From positions 1 to 12,214 of the forward strand of contig JAHLWJ010000125.1 of NCBI GenBank assembly GCA_019057975.1: 12,214 bases of DNA. The letters are read 5' to 3'. The DNA is from Promethearchaeota archaeon. Its GTDB lineage: Archaea > Asgardarchaeota > Lokiarchaeia > Sigynarchaeales > SOKP01. Shown piece after piece: positions 7,120-12,214 of the stretch (positions are counted from its first letter, which is position 1; every line of letters starts with the position of its first letter). Under the pieces are notes generated by a model. It saw nothing but the letters and a program-made list of their open reading frames with translations. It was not told the DNA's origin and made no database searches. A program made the translations under genes and the position numbers.

Positions 7120-7136
7120 AATCTAAATTTTAGATT
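7120..7136. repeat. Perfect 17-base palindrome upstream of the DUF2769-type promoter
   Basis: AATCTAAA and TTTAGATT flank a single central base. It lies about 15 bases upstream of the TATA box at 7095-7105, a position suited to an activator or repressor dimer. It does not resemble the operator at 7697-7712. Confidence 0.45.
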
Positions 7137-7220
7137 ACGATCAAAATGAGCAAGTTAGCTTTTAAATTTAATAATTATAAACTATTAATTTTCGATAAGA
7201 GGAGGTTATAATATCTGTGT

Positions 7221-7607
7221 TTAAACTAATTTGTGATTTAAAAATTCAAGATATAAAGTAATTTGTTTCTCAATAATGTCATAATGAGTGAATTTACCTT
7301 TTTTCCACCCTCTAATTAATCCAGCATTTTCAAGGATTTTTAAGTGATGTGAAATAGAGGGTTGTGATTCATCCATTACCGCCTCTAATTCACAAACACA
7401 TCGATCTTTTTCTTTTAAGATGTTTATTATTATGAGACGCTTTTTATTTGCTAATGCATTGAGAAATATAGTTAAATCTTCAAAACTAGTATTCTGAATC
7501 ATATCATTTCCTAATTCCCGTAATTGTTTGAAATGTAGATCTGGATTCTCAATATCTTCACATTTTATCAACTTAGTCTTAATTTCTTTTTCATGTTTAA
7601 TATTCAT
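7221..7607 (-). CDS. arsR: ArsR-family metalloid-responsive repressor
   Basis: A 128-residue ArsR/SmtB winged-helix regulator when started at the ATG at 7607; an in-frame TTG at 7631 would add eight residues. The core runs from about 40 to 115: a helix with ALANKKRLIIINIL, then DRCVCELE (C70 and C72), which matches the ELCVCDL metal-binding box of As(III) sensors, then the helix-turn-helix SQPSISHHLKILENAGLI (about 81-98) and a beta wing (GWKKGKFTHYDI). The family represses its own and linked efflux genes and leaves DNA when arsenite or antimonite binds the cysteines. It is divergent from the ACR3 gene, with a palindromic operator between them. The N-terminal 40 residues are a longer, charged extension than in small ArsR proteins. 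Confidence 0.92.
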   Translation of the reverse strand: MNIKHEKEIKTKLIKCEDIENPDLHFKQLRELGNDMIQNTSFEDLTIFLNALANKKRLIIINILKEKDRCVCELEAVMDESQPSISHHLKILENAGLIRGWKKGKFTHYDIIEKQITLYLEFLNHKLV

Positions 7608-7665
7608 TTCTAACACAATTAAATAATTCAATTCTCATTTATCCAATAATTATGGAAGATAAACA

Positions 7666-7676
7666 GATTTATAAAA
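7666..7676 (-). promoter_or_regulatory. TATA box for arsR
   Basis: TTTTATAAATC on the minus strand, preceded by a purine-rich AAGG that could act as a BRE, lies 33 bases from the operator centre. Transcription would begin near 7645, leaving a leader of about 40 bases before the ATG at 7607. Confidence 0.45.
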
Positions 7677-7696
7677 CCTTATTCAAATCAATAAAC

Positions 7697-7712
7697 TTTT
7701 ATTCGAATAAAA
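7697..7712. promoter_or_regulatory. Probable ArsR operator, 16-bp perfect palindrome
   Basis: TTTTATTCGAATAAAA is a perfect palindrome centred at 7704.5 in the arsR-acr3 intergenic region. A second, imperfect copy (TTATT, six bases, AATAA) lies at 7679-7694, 18 bp away centre to centre. AT-rich ATTC..GAAT palindromes are typical ArsR/SmtB targets. Binding here could control both divergent promoters. Confidence 0.6.
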
Positions 7713-7731
7713 ATTTTATTATTTAAGATTA

Positions 7732-7740
7732 GTATAAAAT
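7732..7740 (+). promoter_or_regulatory. TATA box for the ACR3 operon
   Basis: GTATAAAAT with a purine-rich upstream AAGATTA is centred about 37 bases before the ATG at 7774, giving a leader of roughly 10-15 bases. It is as far from the operator centre as the arsR TATA box is on the other side. Confidence 0.5.
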
Positions 7741-7773
7741 TTTCAGAAATTAACAGATAAAAACTGAAATATT

Positions 7774-8808
7774 ATGAGTGAAGAAGAAGGTCGCGCAATC
7801 AGTTTTTTTGAGAAATTCTTGCCACTTTGGGTTGCTCTATGTATATTTATCGGGATTATCTTGTCTCAAATTATCCCTCGCATTAGTGAAGCCATTGATT
7901 CTTTACAGATTGGGGGAATTTCTGTACCTGTGGGGATTTGTTTATTTTTAATGATGTATCCAGCAATGCTGAATCTTCAAGCTTCTGAGTTGAAAAAATT
8001 AGGTAGAAACCCTAAGCCAATAATTTTAACAATTATTTCTAATTGGATTATTGCTCCGTTTGTTGGCTTAGCGATGGTGAATATCTTTTTACCTGGTAAT
8101 TCTGAAACTATGAGACAGTTAACTGTTGCAATTATTTTACTCTCCAGTTCTCCTTGTACTGCAATGGTTTTAGTGTGGGGCTGGATGGCAAAAGGTAACC
8201 AAGAGCAAAATGTGATTAATACAAGCCTAAACACCATAACAATTATATTTGGCTATGCTCCTATGGTAATACTACTAACAGGTATTCAAGATATACAAAT
8301 TGATTGGTTTCTTTTATTAATTTCGACATTCATTTTCATAGGTCTTCCGTTATTAGGGGGATTAATCAGTAAAAGATTGATTGTATCTTCTAAAGGTGAA
8401 GATTGGTTTAATAACACTTATCGTCCAATTGTAGGAAATATATCAATTATTGCCTTGCTAACAACTTTAGTTGTCTTATTTTCATTAAATGGTGATGTTC
8501 TGATACGTAATCCTGATTTGTTGTTAATAATATCAATTCCCCTCTTAGTAGGGTTTGTTATTGTTGTTGGGTATAATATTTTAATTACAAAACTCATTAA
8601 ATTGAAGTATAGAGAGGCAATTATCACGGTCATAATCGGTTCTTCTAGTCATTTTGAAATTGCGATTGCTACTGCTATTGCCATTTATGGAATTGGATCA
8701 TGGGCAGCTTTAGGGACTACAATGGGGCTTTTTTGGGAGATACCTGTGATGCTTTCAATTGTCTATTTAGGGCGATATCTCAGAAAACGAGGTTTTTGGG
8801 AATCATAA
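7774..8808 (+). CDS. acr3: ACR3-family arsenite efflux permease
   Basis: A 344-residue integral membrane protein with about ten hydrophobic segments, the usual size for ACR3 (bile/arsenite/riboflavin transporter superfamily). It is predicted to extrude arsenite across the cytoplasmic membrane using the proton-motive force. Family marks: MMYPAMLNL (60-68), the SSPCTAMVLVW motif with the conserved TM4 cysteine C128 followed by AKGN, the SSSHFEIAIATAIA motif (usually SNNFELAIA), and the C-terminal WEIPVML with E322. The start is an ATG with no Shine-Dalgarno, consistent with a short-leader transcript from the TATA box at 7732. It is divergent from arsR and is followed on the same strand by the CxC protein. 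No arsC, arsA or arsM is visible nearby, so export of As(III) is the only arsenic step shown. Confidence 0.94.
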   Translation: MSEEEGRAISFFEKFLPLWVALCIFIGIILSQIIPRISEAIDSLQIGGISVPVGICLFLMMYPAMLNLQASELKKLGRNPKPIILTIISNWIIAPFVGLAMVNIFLPGNSETMRQLTVAIILLSSSPCTAMVLVWGWMAKGNQEQNVINTSLNTITIIFGYAPMVILLTGIQDIQIDWFLLLISTFIFIGLPLLGGLISKRLIVSSKGEDWFNNTYRPIVGNISIIALLTTLVVLFSLNGDVLIRNPDLLLIISIPLLVGFVIVVGYNILITKLIKLKYREAIITVIIGSSSHFEIAIATAIAIYGIGSWAALGTTMGLFWEIPVMLSIVYLGRYLRKRGFWES

Positions 8809-8821
8809 TAAATAAAAATAC

Positions 8822-8841
8822 CTAAAAAATATATTTTTTAG
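8822..8841. repeat. 20-bp perfect palindrome between ACR3 and the CxC protein gene
   Basis: CTAAAAAATATATTTTTTAG is perfectly self-complementary and begins 14 bases after the ACR3 stop codon. Read on the plus strand it can fold to a hairpin ending in a T-run and may end part of the ACR3 transcripts. Its ATATAT core could instead serve as a TATA element, or the whole as a protein-binding site. Confidence 0.5.
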
Positions 8842-8880
8842 AAGAGTTATTAATAAATAAAAAAGAGGAAACATTAAGAT

Positions 8881-9288
8881 ATGTCTGATGATGAAATAGA
8901 TAAAACAATAGAGGAAGTTATGAAAGAAATTCGTGCATCGCCAGATTATTCAGGACACTCTTGTAGTGCTCACTCAGATACGCAATGTTCTCAAAATAAA
9001 AATAGCTCAGATAATGAAGAAAATAATGGAAAATTGAAAGTTGAGATTTACGTTCCATTAGATGCATGCACTTGTGAGTGGGACAAGTTTATGAATCGAG
9101 TATTTATCGAACTTACACCCTATATTAAACACATCGATTATGATACTAAGAATCTTAATTCAGTAGAAGCAAGAAATCTTAATTTACATAATAAATGTAT
9201 TGTAGTTGATGGAGAGAAAAAGTTTTCTTCTTCATTTACTCTAAAGAGAGAATTACCAAGGCTCTTGAAAGCTAAAGGGCTTATTTAA
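8881..9288 (+). CDS. Thioredoxin-fold-like protein with CxC motif, possible arsenic metallochaperone
   Basis: A 135-residue protein, not assigned to a named family. The first 50 residues are acidic and low in complexity, with a Cys/His patch (HSCSAHSDTQC: H26, C28, H31, C36). From residue 51 the pattern is strand (KLKVEIYVPL), loop DACTCEW with C63 and C65, helix, strand (IKHIDYDT), helix, strand (KCIVVDG, C106), helix (LKRELPRLLKAKGL), which reads as a small thioredoxin-like fold. The placement of cysteines after the first strand and a VVDG strand near the end recalls ArsD, the chaperone that hands As(III) to an efflux pump, though the exact ArsD cysteines are absent. It follows ACR3 by 72 bases. 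A redox or arsenite-binding role is inferred from motif and context. An AT-rich TATA-like stretch at 8848-8860 could give it its own promoter. Confidence 0.88.
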   Translation: MSDDEIDKTIEEVMKEIRASPDYSGHSCSAHSDTQCSQNKNSSDNEENNGKLKVEIYVPLDACTCEWDKFMNRVFIELTPYIKHIDYDTKNLNSVEARNLNLHNKCIVVDGEKKFSSSFTLKRELPRLLKAKGLI

Positions 9289-9308
9289 TTTATTTTTATT
9301 ATTATTTA

Positions 9309-9316
9309 GAGGTGAT
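9309..9316 (+). promoter_or_regulatory. Strong Shine-Dalgarno GAGGTGAT before the possible beta-grasp gene
   Basis: GAGGTGAT is fully complementary to the archaeal 16S 3' end (AUCACCUC). It overlaps the GTG at 9312, which is therefore doubtful as the start. The codons at normal spacing are not ATG, GTG or TTG: an ATT at 9324 is 7 bases on, and a GTG at 9333 is 16 bases on. Confidence 0.6.
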
Positions 9317-9668
9317 TATTAAGATTAAGAAAGTGAACATAACAATTTTTGCTCCCGACCCTGAAAAAAGGTTGTCAAAGGGACGAGAATATGCGATAAA
9401 TATAGATGACAATGGAAGCATTGTTAACGCGCTAAGCGCTATAGATAAACAAATCTATATGGATCCTGAAGGTTCCCTATTCCCCTTATATAAGGGATTG
9501 ATTCATAGCTATTTGCAGTTGATTTGGGAGGGGGAAGAGGATAGAATTTATGAGGACTGTGCTGTAAACGCATATGGTCCAAATAGAGAATTTATGAACT
9601 TACAAGAAGATGTTAACACAGAATTATATCCCAATAGTAATATTACTATTGTAGTCCATGCAGATTGA
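9312..9668 (+). CDS. Possible beta-grasp protein, function unknown
   Basis: A protein of 118 residues if started at the GTG at 9312, or 111 from the GTG at 9333; the Shine-Dalgarno overlaps the first, so the start is uncertain. Its strand-helix pattern, VNITIFAP, REYAINID, a helix VNALSAIDKQIY, and a final strand SNITIVVHAD, resembles the ubiquitin-like beta-grasp fold of MoaD/ThiS proteins. It lacks their C-terminal Gly-Gly, so it should not be a sulfur carrier. The middle (SLFPLYKGLIHSYLQLIWEG) is longer than in MoaD. It lies 23 bases after the CxC protein gene on the same strand and is probably co-transcribed with it. No catalytic motif is visible, and the fold call is an eye-based inference. 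Confidence 0.8.
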   Translation: MIIKIKKVNITIFAPDPEKRLSKGREYAINIDDNGSIVNALSAIDKQIYMDPEGSLFPLYKGLIHSYLQLIWEGEEDRIYEDCAVNAYGPNREFMNLQEDVNTELYPNSNITIVVHAD

Positions 9669-9680
9669 TGAGCTGATGTT

Positions 9681-9873
9681 ATGAAAGAGCGATTAGATTA
9701 TGGTGCCTTTAAAAAATTTATCATGGAAACCTATGGAAAAGAAGATGAAACATTTGCTCACTATTTTAAATTGAAAAGATAAAATCAATGAATTTGAATG
9801 AGATCTTTCAATAAACGTTAGTGAAAGATTGACAATAGGAATGCTTCCTATTAAATTGAATCGAATTGTATAA
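9681..9873 (+). pseudogene. Probable remnant of a small gene (frameshift and stop)
   Basis: An ATG at 9681 opens a 33-codon frame (MKERLDYGAFKKF, ending FKLKR) that stops at 9780-9782. In the +1 frame protein-like sequence continues at once (DKINEFE), meets a TGA at 9799-9801, then continues as DLSINVSERLTIGML to a TAA at 9871-9873. Composition stays protein-like across both breaks, suggesting one decayed gene of about 63 residues, or a genuine 33-residue peptide followed by noise. No family is recognised. It lies 12 bases after the preceding stop codon. Confidence 0.35.
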
Positions 9874-9878
9874 AAATA
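9869..9878 (+). promoter_or_regulatory. TATA box of the YdjM-type gene
   Basis: TATAAAAATA is centred 27 bases upstream of the ATG at 9900, so the transcript should start at or within a few bases of the first codon. Confidence 0.6.
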
Positions 9879-9899
9879 TCGTTTTATTTTAAACAATAT

Positions 9900-10868
9900 A
9901 TGGATATTTTTACACATCAATTTATGGGTATTTTAGCGGGATTATTCACATTGAGAATTTTAAGTCCAGAAGCGATTATTCTTCTTTGGATAATGACATA
10001 TCTCCCTGATTTTGATGTGTTTTTGGAACCAATTCGAAGAATAAGAAAAAGTTATTTCTTATCACATAAAGCGGCTTCCCATTCTTATATTATTGGGCTT
10101 TTCTTTACTGGAGTTATTAGTTTTCTTGTTTCCATAATAAGAAATGCTCTATTCCTTGAGGTTTGGATCGCGGCTTTTATAGGTTATAGTATTCATGTAT
10201 CATTAGATTTCTTTACAGCCTCAAAAGTGCCTATTTTTTATCCCATTACTAAAAGGGAATACAGACTTATCGTTGATAGGGCAATTAACCCATTTTTAGC
10301 TATATTTTCAGGAATAAATACACTGATTCTAATTGCAAGTTTTTATATAAATCCATACTACCATTTCTTTATGGGTCTTGCTAATTTCTATTTATATGCT
10401 TATCTACTCTACTTTGGAATTAGGATCCTTTTAAGAATAATAGTACAATTAAGTTTACCTAAGAATTCCCATTATATACCTGATTTTGTTCCTTTCTTTT
10501 ATTTTATTTATGAAAACGATTCCTCTGCTGATACACTTAATTTCAAACTAAGTAAAAGATCTATATTTTCACTAAGGAGAAAGACAATCTTGAGAAAAAG
10601 TATCGTAAAGAATTCGGACGAAATGAAATTTTACAAAATAGCAAAAGAATTGAGTCAAGAATACAGATTCTTCCACAAATGGAATTTTATCATCCCGTTC
10701 TTTCGAGAAAACCCAGATAAAGTTAATGTTATTCTCATTTTATGCGAAGCCTTATCAAGAAAAACATCTCATTTTCTTTCAGTCATTATTGATAAAAAAT
10801 CTAATCTGGTTATTTCAAAAGAAGAAGGATTTGGACCATTTAGGAAATGGGAAAATCCTAGTTTTTAA
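9900..10868 (+). CDS. YdjM/DUF457-type membrane-bound metal-dependent hydrolase
   Basis: A 322-residue protein whose N-terminal 180 residues are hydrophobic, with about five membrane segments. It carries the histidine and aspartate motifs of the YdjM (LexA-regulated inner membrane, DUF457) family: H6 in the first helix, LPDFD (35-39), SHKAASHS (55-62, the HRGxTHS motif), and HVSLDFFT (99-106), followed by the usual proline-rich PIFYPIT. These residues are thought to bind metal at the membrane; the natural substrate is unknown. The C-terminal region, about 200-322, is basic and probably cytoplasmic; I see no known domain in it, and many YdjM proteins lack it. The start is supported by the TATA box 27 bases upstream. 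It is followed 43 bases later by the HD hydrolase, which has its own candidate promoter. Confidence 0.88.
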   Translation: MDIFTHQFMGILAGLFTLRILSPEAIILLWIMTYLPDFDVFLEPIRRIRKSYFLSHKAASHSYIIGLFFTGVISFLVSIIRNALFLEVWIAAFIGYSIHVSLDFFTASKVPIFYPITKREYRLIVDRAINPFLAIFSGINTLILIASFYINPYYHFFMGLANFYLYAYLLYFGIRILLRIIVQLSLPKNSHYIPDFVPFFYFIYENDSSADTLNFKLSKRSIFSLRRKTILRKSIVKNSDEMKFYKIAKELSQEYRFFHKWNFIIPFFRENPDKVNVILILCEALSRKTSHFLSVIIDKKSNLVISKEEGFGPFRKWENPSF

Positions 10869-10878
10869 TAATTTTGGG

Positions 10879-10886
10879 TAATATAC
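10879..10886 (+). promoter_or_regulatory. Candidate TATA box of the HD hydrolase gene
   Basis: TAATATAC is centred about 29 bases before the ATG at 10912, matching the promoter-to-start spacing of the other first genes in the window. It is weaker than the boxes at 7095 and 9869. Confidence 0.35.
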
Positions 10887-10911
10887 ATTTTTAAAAAACG
10901 AGATTATTAAC

Positions 10912-11502
10912 ATGTCAGAAGAAGAAATACTTTCAATTATCAAGAAATACGCCCTTGAGAACTCTGAAAATAATGATATCCATGGTTTTCCACATATTGA
11001 GCGTGTCTATGATTTATGTCTCCAGATAGGAAAAGAATTAGGAGCAAATTTATTTATACTAAAGATAGCAGCATATCTTCATGATATCGGTAGGATTCAC
11101 ATAAAAGAAGCAAGATATAATAAGAACCATGCCGAAAATTCTGCAGAAATGGCACTAAAATTTATAGAATCGTGTGGTCATAAGATTCCTCAAACTGATT
11201 TGGATAATATTATTCATACTATCAGAGCACATTCCTTCTCTAATAATGTTAAGCCAGAAACATTGGAAGCAAAAATCTTGTCTGATGTTGATAAATTAGA
11301 CGCTCTCGGTGCTATTGGGCTCTATAGGACTATCGGATTTACACTTCAGAGGGGAGGTGATCTCGATAATGTAGTAGAGCATCTTGAGAATAAGATCATG
11401 AAAATAAAAGATCTTATGTATCTAGATTTAACAAAACAAATCGCAAATAATAGACAAGAAATTATTTTAGAATTTTATAACAAAATTAAAGAGGAAAAAT
11501 AA
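10912..11502 (+). CDS. HD-domain phosphohydrolase
   Basis: A 196-residue soluble protein of the HD superfamily, predicted to hydrolyse a phosphate ester with a metal centre; the substrate (nucleotide or other) is unknown. The motifs occur in order: GFPHIERV with H28, AAYLHDIGR with H57-D58, NHAENSA with H73, IRAHS with H107, and LSDVDKLDALGAIG with D125. Size and the SDVDKLDALG motif fit the single-domain HD hydrolases such as the YedJ group. An ATG at 10912 has a TATA-like TAATATAC about 29 bases upstream (10879-10886), suggesting a leaderless transcript separate from that of the upstream gene. Its TAA ends one base before the stop of the convergent gene. Confidence 0.9.
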   Translation: MSEEEILSIIKKYALENSENNDIHGFPHIERVYDLCLQIGKELGANLFILKIAAYLHDIGRIHIKEARYNKNHAENSAEMALKFIESCGHKIPQTDLDNIIHTIRAHSFSNNVKPETLEAKILSDVDKLDALGAIGLYRTIGFTLQRGGDLDNVVEHLENKIMKIKDLMYLDLTKQIANNRQEIILEFYNKIKEEK

Positions 11503-11503
11503 G

Positions 11504-12124
11504 TTATTTCGGATAATATCGAAAAGTACAACGGTCATCTCCATCCGCAATTGTTTTTTTCCTTTCAAATCGAATCCATCTCTCTAATGGGTTCGCCATC
11601 ACAATATCATAAGAACATTGTATTGGTCCTAATTCTGGCATGTCATTTTTCTGAAAAATCTCAAAATAAAAACATTTGTGAATATCAAAAGCTAAAATCT
11701 CCTCATCTGCCTTTAGAAATTCAACTTTAAATTTATCTTCTGAGTAAGTTTGTTTTGTACCCTCAACACTAGTTTCAACAAAGCTAGTCCAAGGATTAGG
11801 GTCCTTTTCATAAGCAGAAACTTGCGGTTGTAACATTATTTCCATGATCTTTTCATATACTCCCATTACATGCTGTTCTAAATCTTCTAGTCTGATCTTC
11901 TTCTCCTGAAACGTTTTATGTAAAGCCATAACAAATATTGGATTTAATCCATGGCGTTTACTATCGAAATCTGGCATTAGGTATTCATTTTTTAGATATA
12001 AATCATTGAAATGTTCTTGAAAATTTGAATTAAGTTTATTCGCAATATCGTTACAAAATTGTTCAGTCAAGTATTCTTGTACTTTAAGGAAAAAATATTG
12101 CTTCAATTGATCAATTTGGCTCAT
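11504..12124 (-). CDS. ATC-hydrolase-family protein (L-2-amino-thiazoline-4-carboxylate hydrolase-like)
   Basis: A 206-residue soluble protein. The C-terminal half carries the pattern of the ATC hydrolase family: FDIHKCFYFEIF with C151, MPELGPIQCSYD with C170 and D173, and the ending TIADGDDRCTFRYYP with C199. The founding enzyme opens the thiazoline ring of L-2-amino-thiazoline-4-carboxylate on the way to cysteine, but many archaeal and bacterial relatives occur in other contexts and their substrate is unknown. The N-terminal 90 residues are helical. No cysteine-pathway gene adjoins it, although a cysteine synthase-like gene lies about 5 kb away. The ATG at 12124 lies 26 bases below a TATA-like box. 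Family membership is fairly safe; the exact reaction is not. Confidence 0.85.
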   Translation of the reverse strand: MSQIDQLKQYFFLKVQEYLTEQFCNDIANKLNSNFQEHFNDLYLKNEYLMPDFDSKRHGLNPIFVMALHKTFQEKKIRLEDLEQHVMGVYEKIMEIMLQPQVSAYEKDPNPWTSFVETSVEGTKQTYSEDKFKVEFLKADEEILAFDIHKCFYFEIFQKNDMPELGPIQCSYDIVMANPLERWIRFERKKTIADGDDRCTFRYYPK

Positions 12125-12144
12125 ACAAATAAAAAATTATTGTG

Positions 12145-12154
12145 TTTTAATAAA
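12145..12154 (-). promoter_or_regulatory. Candidate TATA box of the ATC-hydrolase-family gene
   Basis: TTTATTAAAA on the minus strand is centred about 26 bases before the ATG at 12124, predicting transcription from the start codon itself. Confidence 0.45.
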
Positions 12155-12167
12155 TTTACATATTAAT

Positions 12168-12214
12168 CTAAGATAAGTCGTAATCAAGATTAAATTTATC
12201 CTTAACCCATTTCT
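12168..12214 (-). CDS. C-terminal end of a gene entering from the right edge
   Basis: The minus-strand frame from the right edge reads KWVKDKFNLDYDLS and ends at a TAG (12170-12168). The composition (Trp, charged and aromatic residues) is protein-like in contrast to the other two frames, so this is probably the tail of an upstream gene on the same strand as the ATC-hydrolase gene. It is too short to identify. Confidence 0.45.
   Translation of the reverse strand, partial: KWVKDKFNLDYDLS

Noticed and set aside
7977..8237. Minus-strand frames inside the ACR3 gene (also 8418-8633)
   Set aside because: Overlap fully with a well-matched transporter gene and show no family motif.
9312..9668. Beta-grasp protein as sulfur carrier (CysO-like) for the CysM-like enzyme at 5515-6531
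   Set aside because: The required C-terminal Gly-Gly is absent (it ends VVHAD), and the genes are about 3 kb apart on opposite strands.
9693..9920. 75-residue minus-strand frame
   Set aside because: Antisense to the gene remnant and the YdjM promoter, Phe/Ile/Ser-rich, with no motif; more likely a shadow of the decayed gene.

Overview
The window is an AT-rich stretch (very low G+C by eye) that reads as archaeal. Several genes have a TATA-like box about 26-30 bases upstream of the start codon, as in leaderless archaeal transcripts. Genes inside operons carry GAGGT-type ribosome binding sites instead. The gene content also fits: a Cys-rich DUF2769-type protein, an SMC protein with SMC5/6-like head motifs, and a degenerate Cdc48/PAN-like AAA protein. 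An Asgard (Lokiarchaeia-like) archaeon is my best guess, but it is an inference; no rRNA or other marker gene is present. I see no tRNA, rRNA, CRISPR array, insertion sequence or phage gene.

Left third, minus strand (5177 to 1): a compact three-gene operon. In transcription order it encodes (i) a protein that looks like a catalytically dead AAA+ domain, (ii) a full-length SMC ATPase of about 1155 residues with N head, coiled coil, hinge, coiled coil and C head, and (iii) a helical protein of unknown function that runs off the left edge. Gaps are 22 and 10 bases, so the products probably act together. A dead AAA+ protein paired with an SMC5-like SMC is the most unusual thing here.

Middle (5515 to 9668): a sulfur and metalloid region. 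It has a cysteine synthase-type PLP enzyme with an inverted-repeat-rich upstream region, a DUF2769-type protein whose 5' end appears broken, and a divergent arsenic locus. The locus consists of an ArsR repressor with the CxC sensor motif, a 16-bp perfect palindrome midway between two divergent TATA boxes, an ACR3 arsenite exporter, a thioredoxin-fold-like protein with a CxC motif (possible ArsD-like metallochaperone) and a possible beta-grasp protein. ArsR would release the operator when it binds As(III), ACR3 would export arsenite, and the Cys protein may handle the metalloid or its thiols.

Right third (9669 to 12214): a probable gene remnant, a YdjM-type membrane metal-dependent hydrolase, an HD-domain phosphohydrolase, and a convergent ATC-hydrolase-family gene whose stop codon lies one base from that of the HD gene. 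At the right edge are the last 14 codons of another minus-strand gene. No single pathway unites these last genes.
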